The notes beneath the pieces were generated by a model. It worked only from the letters and a program-made list of their open reading frames with translations. It was not told where the DNA came from and did not search any database. A stretch of 64,000 bases of DNA, taken from contig NZ_JAFREM010000020.1 in the NCBI RefSeq assembly GCF_017377575.1, positions 1 through 64,000 of the forward strand, written 5' to 3'. The position numbers were made by a program, and so were the translations under genes. Numbering within the stretch: position 1 is the stretch's first letter; the number at the start of each line of letters is the position of its first letter. The stretch is from Candidatus Enterococcus moelleringii (GTDB lineage Bacteria > Bacillota > Bacilli > Lactobacillales > Enterococcaceae). Of this stretch, positions 26,068-34,059 are shown piece after piece.

Positions 26068-26970
26068 TTATTCATGTTTGTGTGGTAGTTGTAATTGAAA
26101 GGTCGTTCCCTCGTCGATTTCACTTTGAACCGAAATAGTTCCTCCTAATGCGGTCAAAAGTTCTTTTACAATTGCTAAACCTAGACCATTGCTGTTTTCC
26201 GACCTAGAGCGATCACCTTTATATAAGCGGTCAAAAATAAACGGAAGATCTTGTTCAGGTATTCCGATGCCGTTATCAGAGATCGTAATCAAAACTTCCG
26301 ATGAATCATAAGTTAAGGTAATTGCTAAAAAATCTGCTTGGCTATGTTTGAGGATATTTGATAATAAATTGTTGAGGATGCGTTCCCAGGCCCGTTTGTC
26401 GGTAATTAGTTGGATGGAGTCCTCTGGAATATCAAATTGAAAGGCGATCCCGCATTTCTCCAGTTTAACCACCCAATCAGCTAAAATGATTCGAGTAACT
26501 TCGCCAATATTCTCGCTTTCAAAATGATAGACCCATTCCCCAGATTCTAATTTTAACCATTCAAATAGGGACTGAATGTAGTCGCTTAGATCCAAGGCCT
26601 TATTTTTTGCGGTACGCAAAAAAAGCTCTTTTTCGTCGGGATCGTTTTCCAATTCCTCTAAATAGCCAACTAATGAGGCCAATGGTGTACGAAGGTCATG
26701 GGACAAGCTGGTGACTAGTTCTTTATAGGCTTTTTCGGATTTGTTGGCTGCCACCAGTCGGTTTTTATCCTGGATGATAATATCATTTATTTTATAAACC
26801 AGTTCGCTGATAGCAGTATCTTCATCAGCTAACAGCCTACGGTCTAAATTTCCATCAGCTACTTCGTCAAGGATATTAGAAACTTCTTGTACTTTCTTTT
26901 TATTGCTTCGGATATAAATAAATTGGCCGACGATGATACAACACAATACGATGATTACGAATATAAGCAT
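26068..26970 (-). CDS. sensor histidine kinase
   Basis: A 300-aa kinase with one N-terminal membrane helix (1-20) and no sizeable extracellular domain. A HAMP-like linker leads to the H-box LSHDLRTPLAS (His around 92), then N-box LNNLLSNILKHS, G1 ISDNGIGIP, F-box and G2 SNGLGLAIV. Lack of an outer domain suggests it senses through the membrane or with its ABC partner. GGAGG at the end of the regulator gene supplies its ribosome site, so the two are translationally coupled. Confidence 0.9.
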   Translation of the reverse strand: MLIFVIIVLCCIIVGQFIYIRSNKKKVQEVSNILDEVADGNLDRRLLADEDTAISELVYKINDIIIQDKNRLVAANKSEKAYKELVTSLSHDLRTPLASLVGYLEELENDPDEKELFLRTAKNKALDLSDYIQSLFEWLKLESGEWVYHFESENIGEVTRIILADWVVKLEKCGIAFQFDIPEDSIQLITDKRAWERILNNLLSNILKHSQADFLAITLTYDSSEVLITISDNGIGIPEQDLPFIFDRLYKGDRSRSENSNGLGLAIVKELLTALGGTISVQSEIDEGTTFQLQLPHKHE

Positions 26971-26972
26971 CC

Positions 26973-27668
26973 TTAAACCTCCAAATTGAAGCGATAGCCG
27001 ATGCTATGGATTGTTTGGATATAGTCCACACCTGATGGACCTGCATTTATTTTCTTTCTCAACTTGCTGATAAAGGACATGATATTTCTGTCATCAAAAG
27101 AATACTCTTCCTGCCAGACATGGACATATATCTGTTCTTTGGTAAACACTTTCCCTTGATTGGCTGCCAAAAAGTAAAGCAGATCGAATTCTTTTGCCGT
27201 TAATTGAATCGGAACATCATTGATCGTGACCGATCTTAGTGATGGATCAATAGTCATTTCCTTAAAAGTTAAAATTTTTTCTTCCGTTTTCTCACCATTA
27301 AAGACTGTATATCGACGGATCAGCGATTGAACTCTGGCGATGAATTCACTCATTAAAAATGGTTTAGTTAAATAATCGTCCGCTCCCAGTCTAAACCCCG
27401 ATACCTTATCCACTTCAGAATCCTTCGCGGTCAGCATCAGAACTGGTACATTGTGGTCTTTGCGGATCTTAGTCAGCAGCTCGAATCCATTCATGATCGG
27501 CAGCATGACATCCAAAACGACTAGCTGAAAATCCTCTTTTAAAAAAGTCTCGATTCCTGTTTTACCATCGTGACAGACAGTGACTTTGAAGTCTTCCTGC
27601 TTCAGCTTTCTTGCCAGCAGCAGACACAGGTCTTGATCATCATCAATAATTAATACTTTATTTTGCAT
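26973..27668 (-). CDS. OmpR-family response regulator
   Basis: About 231 aa. The receiver domain has the acidic pair DDD, phospho-acceptor Asp in LVVLDVMLP, Thr in LMLTAKDS and Lys in LTKPF. The C-terminal winged helix ends YIQTIHSIGYRFN. The ATG at 27668 (MQNKVLIIDDD) is the domain start; in-frame ATG at 27707 is rejected as it adds a non-homologous tail. It should control its own operon with the Bcr-type exporter. Confidence 0.9.
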   Translation of the reverse strand: MQNKVLIIDDDQDLCLLLARKLKQEDFKVTVCHDGKTGIETFLKEDFQLVVLDVMLPIMNGFELLTKIRKDHNVPVLMLTAKDSEVDKVSGFRLGADDYLTKPFLMSEFIARVQSLIRRYTVFNGEKTEEKILTFKEMTIDPSLRSVTINDVPIQLTAKEFDLLYFLAANQGKVFTKEQIYVHVWQEEYSFDDRNIMSFISKLRKKINAGPSGVDYIQTIHSIGYRFNLEV

Positions 27669-27850
27669 GATTAGGCTGTTCCCTTCCCGCCTTGATTTGT
27701 TTAACAATAGGCGCGGTCTCTAAGAATATGTTTATTAATTATAGTCGTACCAATGATGAATATCAACGCGGTCATTGTGAATGGTTTATTTAAGTTAAGA
27801 ATTTTGGCAATGAACTTCGAGTTGACCTCTGCGTTCTCTCTTAATCTGGC

Positions 27851-27886
27851 GCAAAAAAAAAAGCCCCCCGATTTCTCAGGGACCGA
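27851..27886 (-). terminator. probable terminator of the second merR gene
   Basis: On the minus strand GTCCC and GGGGGC can pair across a loop, followed by ten U. It directly follows the stop at 27891. Confidence 0.6.
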
Positions 27887-27890
27887 TCGT

Positions 27891-28310
27891 TTATTCTTGA
27901 TGAACCTTCTCATCACTTTCAGCTAAATAGCCGTCTTCCAGCAATTTCTCAAAATTAAGCAAATGCTTTTGGTTGTCGTCGATTTTGTAACTTAGATATT
28001 GCAACGTTTCGTTAATGTCTTTGACTTTGTTTTCCAAAACCTCCCGCTGTTGGATCAACAGTTCCTTGCGGGCGTCCATGGTTTCTTCCCGCCCTTGCAG
28101 GAATAAGGAAACATACTCCACAATGGCTTCAACTGAAACTCCAGCATTGCGCATCACTTTGGCAAAGTACACCCAGTTTAAATCGTTCTCAGAAAACACG
28201 CGATAGCCTTTTTCGTCCCGTGTGATAGGTGGAATTAAGCCAGTTTTCTCATAGTAACGAATAGTGTCTGTGGTAATGCCAAATTTTTTACTAACTGTTG
28301 CAATATTCAT
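27891..28310 (-). CDS. MerR family transcriptional regulator, paralog 2
   Basis: 139 aa. The N-terminal winged helix has GITTDTIRYYEKTGLIPPITRD; it shares ITRDEKGYRVF, DLNWVYFAKVMRNAGVS and a long coiled coil with the MerR at 16964. No metal-binding cysteines. It sits 66 nt downstream of a flavodoxin lipoprotein gene in the same direction, so co-transcription from the MerR-type promoter at 29177 is plausible and would give autoregulation. Confidence 0.9.
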   Translation of the reverse strand: MNIATVSKKFGITTDTIRYYEKTGLIPPITRDEKGYRVFSENDLNWVYFAKVMRNAGVSVEAIVEYVSLFLQGREETMDARKELLIQQREVLENKVKDINETLQYLSYKIDDNQKHLLNFEKLLEDGYLAESDEKVHQE

Positions 28311-28376
28311 GAGCCATTCTCCTTACTGTACCGTTCACTTTTTGTCTACCTTAATTGTACCAGATTGGTCGCAGGA

Positions 28377-29117
28377 TTAGTTGCTGGTTGCTGGCAAATT
28401 GTTCAACCAATCAACCACTTCAGTTACGCTGTCTTCTACGTTATTACGGCTTACTGAGTAGCCATCTTCTACAACTGTTGCGTCGGGCTCTTCGTCAGCG
28501 ATGGTGCTGATAGTGCTGGAAAATCCACTGCCGCCATGAACGTTGAATGGAATGATGGTTTTGCCTGACAAGTCATGTTCATCTAAGAAAGTGTACAGAA
28601 CCATTGGCATATCACCCCACCAGTTTGGGTAGCCTAGGAAGATTGTGTCGTATTGGTCAAGATTTTCTACCGTCGCAGCTAGGGCTGGACGAGCATTTTC
28701 TTCTTGTTCAGCAGAAGCGATGTCCACTAATTCATCGTGATCGGTGGTGTAAGGTTCTTCAGGCTCGATGCGGAAAATATCAGCACCAACGTTTTCCTGG
28801 ATGTTCATCCCTACATATTGCACATTTCCTAAAACTTCGCCGTCCACAACTATGGCACTGTTGTCTTCTTCAGTAGACATGTTGTCAGGATCGTCTGTTT
28901 CTGGTTGAGAGAAATAAACCACCAGTGATTTGCCAAACTTGTCGGATAACTCAGTTTTTGGAGCTGCCGAGGGTTGAGCATTGCTGGTATCTGTTGCTGA
29001 ACTGCTTTCTGCGGCTGAACTGCTGCCTGCACTTCCGCCTGATTCGTTTCCTCCCGAACATGCTGCTAAGCTGAATAATGCGGCTCCTAAAAAGCCTAAT
29101 TTCATAATATTTTTCAT
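28377..29117 (-). CDS. flavodoxin-like lipoprotein 2
   Basis: About 246 aa. Lipobox SLAAC, then a linker of about 40 residues rich in S, A, G and N, then a flavodoxin fold: SLVVYFSQPET, DTIFLGYPNWWGDMPMVLYTFL and IIPFNVHGGSGFS. It should bind FMN and be tethered outside the membrane. The ATG at 29117 has GAAGGA upstream and gives a proper signal peptide; an in-frame ATG 24 nt earlier does not. The promoter at 29177-29207 is of MerR type and the next gene encodes MerR paralog 2. Confidence 0.85.
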   Translation of the reverse strand: MKNIMKLGFLGAALFSLAACSGGNESGGSAGSSSAAESSSATDTSNAQPSAAPKTELSDKFGKSLVVYFSQPETDDPDNMSTEEDNSAIVVDGEVLGNVQYVGMNIQENVGADIFRIEPEEPYTTDHDELVDIASAEQEENARPALAATVENLDQYDTIFLGYPNWWGDMPMVLYTFLDEHDLSGKTIIPFNVHGGSGFSSTISTIADEEPDATVVEDGYSVSRNNVEDSVTEVVDWLNNLPATSN

Positions 29118-29172
29118 CTTTCTTCCTTCTTTCTGCTGCATAATTTTTATTCATTGGTCGTCTTACTACACA

Positions 29173-29257
29173 TTGAATTCTAAACTATGGAGTGCACTTC
29201 AAGGCAAGAAGTATATTGTGAACTTTCTGCAAAGTATTGTGTGGATTTGGTGAAAAG
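29173..29257. repeat. 85-bp direct repeat, left copy, with MerR-type promoter
   Basis: Matches 30356-30440 in 82 of 85 positions. It contains the minus-strand promoter -35 TTGCCT (29207-29202), 19-nt spacer with GAAGTGCACTC, and -10 TAGAAT (29182-29177), which drives flavodoxin lipoprotein 2. Confidence 0.9.
29177..29207 (-). promoter_or_regulatory. MerR-type promoter of flavodoxin lipoprotein 2
   Basis: -35 TTGCCT, 19-nt spacer with the dyad GAAGTGCACTC, -10 TAGAAT, about 60 nt upstream of the ATG at 29117. Confidence 0.75.
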
Positions 29258-29296
29258 CTGGCAGATTTGTCAATATTGGTAATAAATGTCACTTAT

Positions 29297-29395
29297 TTAG
29301 ACCTTCAATTTATCAATTAGAGCTTCAGTTAGTGTTTTTGAAAAATTGACGCCGACTTTTTCAGCGCGGACACTTAACCACAGGAATCAGAGGTT
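29297..29395 (-). pseudogene. HicB antitoxin C-terminal remnant
   Basis: On the minus strand this reads LWLSVRAEKVGVNFSKTLTE and on to a stop at 29297-29299, closely matching the last 30 residues of the HicB-like protein at 35101. An in-frame stop lies just upstream and no start or N-terminal part exists. The rest of 29396-29635 shows no gene. Confidence 0.75.
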
Positions 29396-29635
29396 TCTAA
29401 CGATGAATCGCCGCAGAGTCTTAGCGAATATCCTGAATTCTGCTGAGGCAACGATCATGCCTTAGCCAAGTAAGTAGGTATTCGCTACAGTACACCGAAA
29501 ATTGATTAGCTAAAAAAAGCCCTTCTGTTTCGCTCTGCTCCATAGAAGTCGAACTTCTAAGGAACCTGACAAAACGCGAGGGCGTCTAATTATTAAGATA
29601 ATTGATTACCGTGAACAGCTGCTACTAGTTACGTA

Positions 29636-29893
29636 TCAGTCATAATGGTATCTTGCTTGAACGATAATCAGAAAATCATCCTGTATTTTGTAAACAAGTC
29701 TATGCTCGTCTGTGATACGTCTCGACCAATAACCGGACCAAACATTTTTTAGTGGTACAGGTTTTCCAATCCCTTCAAAGGGGTCTCTCTTGATTTCTTT
29801 CACAAGTCTTCGTATTTTCTTTACTACCCTTTTGTCTTGATCTAACCAATACTCAAAATCTTCCCGTGCTTTTTCGTGCCATAAAATTTTCAT
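29636..29893 (-). CDS. yoeB: type II toxin, Txe/YoeB family mRNA interferase
   Basis: 85 aa. It starts KILWHEKAREDFEYWLDQDKR and carries the family core: PFEGIGKPVPLK, the basic WSRRITDEHRLVYK and the C-terminal ARYHYD, including the catalytic Arg and His and the terminal Tyr-His. YoeB binds ribosomes and cleaves mRNA at the A site when freed from YefM. Its ATG overlaps the antitoxin stop by 4 nt (ATGA), the standard arrangement. It appears intact. Confidence 0.93.
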   Translation of the reverse strand: MKILWHEKAREDFEYWLDQDKRVVKKIRRLVKEIKRDPFEGIGKPVPLKNVWSGYWSRRITDEHRLVYKIQDDFLIIVQARYHYD

Positions 29894-30156
29894 TCAATTT
29901 CCTCGTCAAAATCGAATTCTTTGAGATTGGATAAAGAATTTTCTACATCAGTTATTGCATCATCTAAGCGAGTCCTATTTAGTTTTGATTGCATCAAGTA
30001 AAAGGTCTCCTGCCAAGTATCGTAATCTGCTTTGCTTAACACTACAACATCAGTATTATCGTTAGTAGTAACAACTAATCTCTCTGCATCATCATTAATT
30101 TTCCGCATCAACACTCTGAGATTTTGCCTAAAATAACTGTAAGTTACAGCTTCCAT
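29890..30156 (-). CDS. yefM: type II antitoxin, YefM/Axe (Phd family)
   Basis: About 88 aa. The N-terminal DNA-binding part MEAVTYSYFRQNLRVLMRKI is typical of YefM/Axe, followed by VVTTNDNTDVVVLSKADYD and an acidic C-terminal tail that would neutralise the toxin. The ATG at 30156 has GGAGGG upstream; an in-frame ATG at 30195 falls inside the operator and is rejected. It represses the operon together with YoeB through the palindrome at 30175-30195. Confidence 0.93.
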   Translation of the reverse strand: MEAVTYSYFRQNLRVLMRKINDDAERLVVTTNDNTDVVVLSKADYDTWQETFYLMQSKLNRTRLDDAITDVENSLSNLKEFDFDEEIE

Positions 30157-30174
30157 GATAAACCCTCCATCCGG

Positions 30175-30195
30175 TTGTACAATACTATTGTACAA
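30175..30195 (-). promoter_or_regulatory. YefM-YoeB operator palindrome
   Basis: TTGTACAATA and TATTGTACAA flank one central base, a perfect palindrome just upstream of the antitoxin start. It contains two TGTACA cores, the motif described for the E. coli yefM-yoeB operator. Confidence 0.8.
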
Positions 30196-30355
30196 TTATT
30201 GGCTTTTTGTATCAATATTCAGCAGATAACCAAGAATAGTACACGGCTTTAACTATCCTTGCCTTTTTTCTCATACTCAAATAAAAAGACTTGTACCATC
30301 GATCTTTTGATACTCCCATTAACACGACTTTCATAGACAATGACCATTCTACACT

Positions 30356-30440
30356 TTGAATTCTAAACTATGGGGTGCATTTCAAGGCAAGAAGTATATT
30401 GTGAACTTTCTGCAAAGTATTGTGTGGGTTTGGTGAAAAG
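30356..30440. repeat. 85-bp direct repeat, right copy, with MerR-type promoter
   Basis: Same sequence as 29173-29257 apart from three substitutions. It keeps the -35 TTGCCT (30390-30385), the 19-nt spacer and the -10 TAGAAT (30365-30360), so it may still be a working promoter. It points at the toxin-antitoxin operon across 160 bp that hold no gene. Confidence 0.9.
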
Positions 30441-30465
30441 TCGGGAAAGCGCAGAATAGAACCAT

Positions 30466-30500
30466 ACAAAAAACGATATCCTCAGTTCGGATACCGTTTT
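30466..30500 (-). terminator. Rho-independent terminator
   Basis: On the minus strand AAACGGTATCC pairs with GGATATCGTTT over a short loop, then U-rich sequence. It ends the operon whose last gene is the HisJ-type phosphatase. Confidence 0.8.
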
Positions 30501-30515
30501 TGCTGGTTTGCGCTC

Positions 30516-31337
30516 TTATAATGGATGAAAAACTGGCTTCATCTCCTGGAAGGTACAGTAGTGCTGGAATCCCAGCTCCTTAAGCAGCTTGCGGCTTTCT
30601 TCGATGTGAGCTCCTAGTTCGTCCGGCTTGTGGCTGTCACTGCCGATAGTAATAATTTTGCCACCTAACTGGCGGTACAGGCGCAAAATATCTTTTGAAG
30701 GCGTCGTATCTGGGATCTGATAGCGAACAGAGGATGTATTCACTTCAATCCCCTTGCCATCCGCGATAATATATTGGAGGATTTCGGTTAAAATCTCTTT
30801 ATTGGCCTCGAAGGTATTTTCTTCCTTATTGACATACCGGCGGATCAAATCCAAATGAGCTAGACAGCTGTAGTGGTGATAATTTTTTACTACTGACAGC
30901 AGTTCATGATAATATTCCTGGTAGCATTCTTCCTCCGTTTTTCCTTGCTGAAAGTCGCCCAGCCAAAATTCTTGATTGTTGACTTGATGAATCGAGAGCA
31001 AAACAAAGTCAAAGGGATAAGCGGAGAACAGCTGTTCAAACTTGGGAATCGTCCCGGTTTGAATGCCGAACTCCAACCCAAAACGCAAACGAATTTCTTT
31101 TTGGTATTGCTCCTGTAATTTGGTGAATTCCTTGAAATAGGCTGGATAATCGACGTTCAATCTGTTTGCTGGATCGTCGGCACCGGCTGCGTGGTGATCC
31201 AGCTTCACGCCGTAATCTACGTGATCGGTAAAGCAAAGCTCGCTAATTCCTTGTTGGATGGCGTCCTTTACTACCTGCTCCATTGGATAATCAGAATCGT
31301 CGCTATAATAAGTATGAACGTGGTAATCGCACAGCAT
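30516..31337 (-). CDS. HisJ-family PHP-domain phosphatase
   Basis: About 273 aa. A PHP-domain hydrolase: DYHVHTYYSDDS at the start gives the first metal ligands, then CFTDHVDYG, LSIHQVNNQEFW, LAHLDLIRRY and ITIGSDSHKPDELG. This set matches histidinol-phosphatase HisJ/HisK proteins, which act in the last steps of histidine synthesis. No other his genes are nearby and the gene ends a sugar- or export-type operon, so its substrate may be another phosphate ester. The start at 31337 is chosen because MLCDYHVHT is the domain start. Confidence 0.85.
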   Translation of the reverse strand: MLCDYHVHTYYSDDSDYPMEQVVKDAIQQGISELCFTDHVDYGVKLDHHAAGADDPANRLNVDYPAYFKEFTKLQEQYQKEIRLRFGLEFGIQTGTIPKFEQLFSAYPFDFVLLSIHQVNNQEFWLGDFQQGKTEEECYQEYYHELLSVVKNYHHYSCLAHLDLIRRYVNKEENTFEANKEILTEILQYIIADGKGIEVNTSSVRYQIPDTTPSKDILRLYRQLGGKIITIGSDSHKPDELGAHIEESRKLLKELGFQHYCTFQEMKPVFHPL

Positions 31338-31356
31338 TGTTTTTCTTCCACTCCTT

Positions 31357-31974
31357 TTATTCACCAAAATCAGCGTGATAAGCTTTTTCCAATTTTTCCC
31401 AATAGGCAGTATCTTCAGCGGTGATCGCTCTGATCACGCGGCAGGGATTTCCGGCAGCTACCACATTGTCGGGAACATCTTTAGTGACGACCGCTCCTGA
31501 ACCGATGACCACATTCGATCCGATAGTTACGCCAGGATTGATGGTGGCGTTGGCCCCGATCCAAACATTGTCGCCGATGGTCACAGCCGTACCGAATTCC
31601 AGTCCACGCACGCGAACGCCGGGATCAATCGGATGACCTGGAGTATAAATGCCAACTCGTGGACCGAACATGACATTTTTGCCAATCGTCACCTTAGCCA
31701 CATCGAGGACTACACAGTCAAAATTAGCGTAAAAATTTTCACCGATGATGGTGTTGCTGCCGTAGTCGCAGCGGAACGGCGGTTCGATGTAGATTTTTTC
31801 GCCGGTTTTCGCAAATAATTGCTTCAATAATACTTGGCGATAGTCATGCTGTTCTTCGGTGGTTTGGTTAAACAGCCGCATCAATTGTCGGGACCTTCGA
31901 CAATCCTCTCTTAACTCTGCATCATCCGGTGAGTACAGCTCTTCTGCTAACATTCGTTCTTTTTGGGTTTTCAT
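31357..31974 (-). CDS. sugar O-acetyltransferase (maltose/galactoside type)
   Basis: About 205 aa of the left-handed parallel beta-helix family. The N-terminal KERMLAEELYSPDDAELREDC is the Maa/LacA cap, and hexapeptide repeats run through CDYGSNTIIGENFYANFDC, MFGPRVGIYTPGHPID (active His) and TIGDNVWIGANATINPGV. It transfers acetyl from acetyl-CoA to a sugar hydroxyl. Start and the MFS stop overlap as ATGA, with GGAGG 10 nt upstream. Confidence 0.92.
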   Translation of the reverse strand: MKTQKERMLAEELYSPDDAELREDCRRSRQLMRLFNQTTEEQHDYRQVLLKQLFAKTGEKIYIEPPFRCDYGSNTIIGENFYANFDCVVLDVAKVTIGKNVMFGPRVGIYTPGHPIDPGVRVRGLEFGTAVTIGDNVWIGANATINPGVTIGSNVVIGSGAVVTKDVPDNVVAAGNPCRVIRAITAEDTAYWEKLEKAYHADFGE

Positions 31975-33191
31975 TTTGATTGTTTCCTCCAATGGTTTCT
32001 TCTATTTATTTTTATTGCCAGACCCGCACCGATTAACAGGGCAAATATCCCAGCCAAGCGTGTGATTGCAGCTGCACTTTGATCGTTGATCAGTGCTCCG
32101 GCAGTATTCCAGAAAAAAGGTGTAGCAAATTGACTCAAAGTCATTGAAACTGAGATCAGCGCGGTGGATAAAATTAGTTGTTGCGCTGTCGCGAGTTCAT
32201 TCACCTTGGTTATAATATAAGGGCCGGTAAAGGAATACACGAAGTTAAACAGCACCGCCGCGGTCGCCGCCACCCAAAATTGCTGGGCAAAGCTGAGCAC
32301 CACCACTAAGACTCCGGCACAAAGATAGCTGATGGGCAGCAGACGAGCCTGCATCCGAACGAATAGTCGGCCAAATGATAAGCCAGCTAATAATCCACCC
32401 ATATTCATTAAACTTAAGACCCAACTAGCCGCTTGTGTATTCCCTAACCCTTTTTGTACAAATAATTCCGGCAGCTTAATTTGAACCGCCCAAATGATTA
32501 AAAAGGTGAAGAAGCACAAAATGATGTATAGCAGGACTTGATTGCTGATAGTTGTTGCTTTAGCGCCGGAAGTATTTTTCCGACTAATAGAGTCATTCGG
32601 CGGTTCGGGTACTACTTTGGAAAAAAGCAGCAGGATCGGCAAAGCTGCCAGATAAACTAAAAAGCCCCAGTTCCACTGCACATTCATCAACCCGCCGCTA
32701 ATTAAAATCAGCAGCGAATTGCCTAAAGCCGTGACCCCAACCTGATAACCTAGCAGGACCGCTCGCTGTTTTCCGGTGAAAAACATGCTGATCATACTGA
32801 TAGCTAGCGGCGTAAACAAACCAATCCCTGCGCCTAAGATTAAGCGGCTGACCATTACCAGTGCAAATTGCTGGAAAAAGAATGGCAGGATTCCGGCCGC
32901 GACCGTCAAAACGATTCCCAGCTGAACCGTCCTCTTACGACCGATTTTCTGGGTAACTACATGACTCAACAAGGTAAATAAACAAGTGGTTAAGCTGGTC
33001 ACCGTCACTAAGCTCTCCACTAAACTTTGGGAAAGCTGTGCATATTGATTGAACAACAACGGCAGCATGCTGGTAATCGCGGTTGCCGAACCGGTTAAGA
33101 GCGAAATACTCAGCAAGGCTCCTTTGAAGAACCCTGTCTCATAGGTTACTTGTTTTTCCTGTTGGCTGATCTCCTGATTCCAGCTGCGCAT
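31971..33191 (-). CDS. MFS transporter
   Basis: A 406-aa transporter with 12 membrane helices. The loop between helices 2 and 3 reads HVVTQKIGRKRTVQLG, and LILGAGIGLFTPLAISMI is helix 4; overall it resembles the CynX/NimT-like branch. Substrate unknown. It sits in a tight operon: 16 nt after the HAD gene and overlapping the acetyltransferase start by 4 nt. AGGAG precedes the ATG. Confidence 0.85.
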   Translation of the reverse strand: MRSWNQEISQQEKQVTYETGFFKGALLSISLLTGSATAITSMLPLLFNQYAQLSQSLVESLVTVTSLTTCLFTLLSHVVTQKIGRKRTVQLGIVLTVAAGILPFFFQQFALVMVSRLILGAGIGLFTPLAISMISMFFTGKQRAVLLGYQVGVTALGNSLLILISGGLMNVQWNWGFLVYLAALPILLLFSKVVPEPPNDSISRKNTSGAKATTISNQVLLYIILCFFTFLIIWAVQIKLPELFVQKGLGNTQAASWVLSLMNMGGLLAGLSFGRLFVRMQARLLPISYLCAGVLVVVLSFAQQFWVAATAAVLFNFVYSFTGPYIITKVNELATAQQLILSTALISVSMTLSQFATPFFWNTAGALINDQSAAAITRLAGIFALLIGAGLAIKINRRNHWRKQSK

Positions 33192-33207
33192 ATCCTTGCT
33201 CCTTTGG

Positions 33208-33984
33208 TTAAATCAATTTTAAGTGTTTCAGTCCGTAAACGATTCCTTCATCATCATGGGCTTTGGTAATAAAATCCGCCGCCGCCTTGATTTCGTCAGT
33301 CCCATTTGCCATCGCCACGCTGTAGTCGGCCGCCTCAAACATTGGCAAATCGTTATTGCCATCGCCAAACGCATAGGTGGGAATTTTCTTTTCTAAAGAC
33401 AGGCTATTCATGAAATGCTCAATCCCGGTCTTTTTAGAATTGCCTAAAGCGGTCATCGCCAACGAAAAGGGACTGTCCCGCACAATCGTCAAATAATCTT
33501 GGAAAAGCTGATGATACATTTGATCTTTTTCCACTTCCTCAGAAAAAAGATACAGCATCATGATATCGGTGGTCCGATAATAATCCGGCTTCACTTCGGG
33601 AATTTCGGCATTATCCAGCTGATACAACTTAGTCGCAGCCTCATCTACAAAGGTAATTTTGTTTTCTTGGCTTCCGTAAAAAGCCAGCGAATGCTTCAGC
33701 TTTTCTGTAAGTAAAACCACTTGTTCAATAATATCTTGTTGAATACTGGCTTGATAAATAATTTTCTGATTAAAAACAATTTGACCATTTAAGCCAACGT
33801 AAGCGTCAATTCCGCTGCCAGCCACCAGTTCTTCGATTTCCCACGGCGCCCGACCGCTGACTACCACCGGGATATAACCGTTTTTCTGCAGCTGACCTAG
33901 CGCCTCTTTATTTTGTTCCGTTAAACGTGATTTTTTGTCCAACAACGTGCCGTCTAGATCAAAAAAGACTATGCCATTCATCAT
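33208..33984 (-). CDS. HAD-family (Cof-type) phosphatase
   Basis: About 258 aa. Motif I FFDLDGTLLDKK, motif II VVSGRAPWE, Lys in the cap-to-core return GNSKKTG and motif IV FGDGNNDLPMFEAA; the layout with a C2 cap is the Cof/YidA group, which dephosphorylates sugar phosphates and FMN-like compounds. The ATG at 33984 has AAGGAG upstream; upstream in-frame sequence to 34338 is antisense to the AraC gene and is rejected. First gene of the operon HAD-MFS-acetyltransferase-HisJ. Confidence 0.9.
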   Translation of the reverse strand: MMNGIVFFDLDGTLLDKKSRLTEQNKEALGQLQKNGYIPVVVSGRAPWEIEELVAGSGIDAYVGLNGQIVFNQKIIYQASIQQDIIEQVVLLTEKLKHSLAFYGSQENKITFVDEAATKLYQLDNAEIPEVKPDYYRTTDIMMLYLFSEEVEKDQMYHQLFQDYLTIVRDSPFSLAMTALGNSKKTGIEHFMNSLSLEKKIPTYAFGDGNNDLPMFEAADYSVAMANGTDEIKAAADFITKAHDDEGIVYGLKHLKLI

Positions 33985-34059
33985 TTTTTTCGCTCCTTGT
34001 TTGGTTTTTTCGTATATACTAATTATTATACTATTCGTTTTTTGTAAAAGGAGCCTCCC

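Noticed and set aside
27701-27916. 71-codon ORF overlapping the end of the second merR gene
   Set aside because: It covers the terminator (poly-A/T and G runs) and has no ribosome site or plausible protein character.
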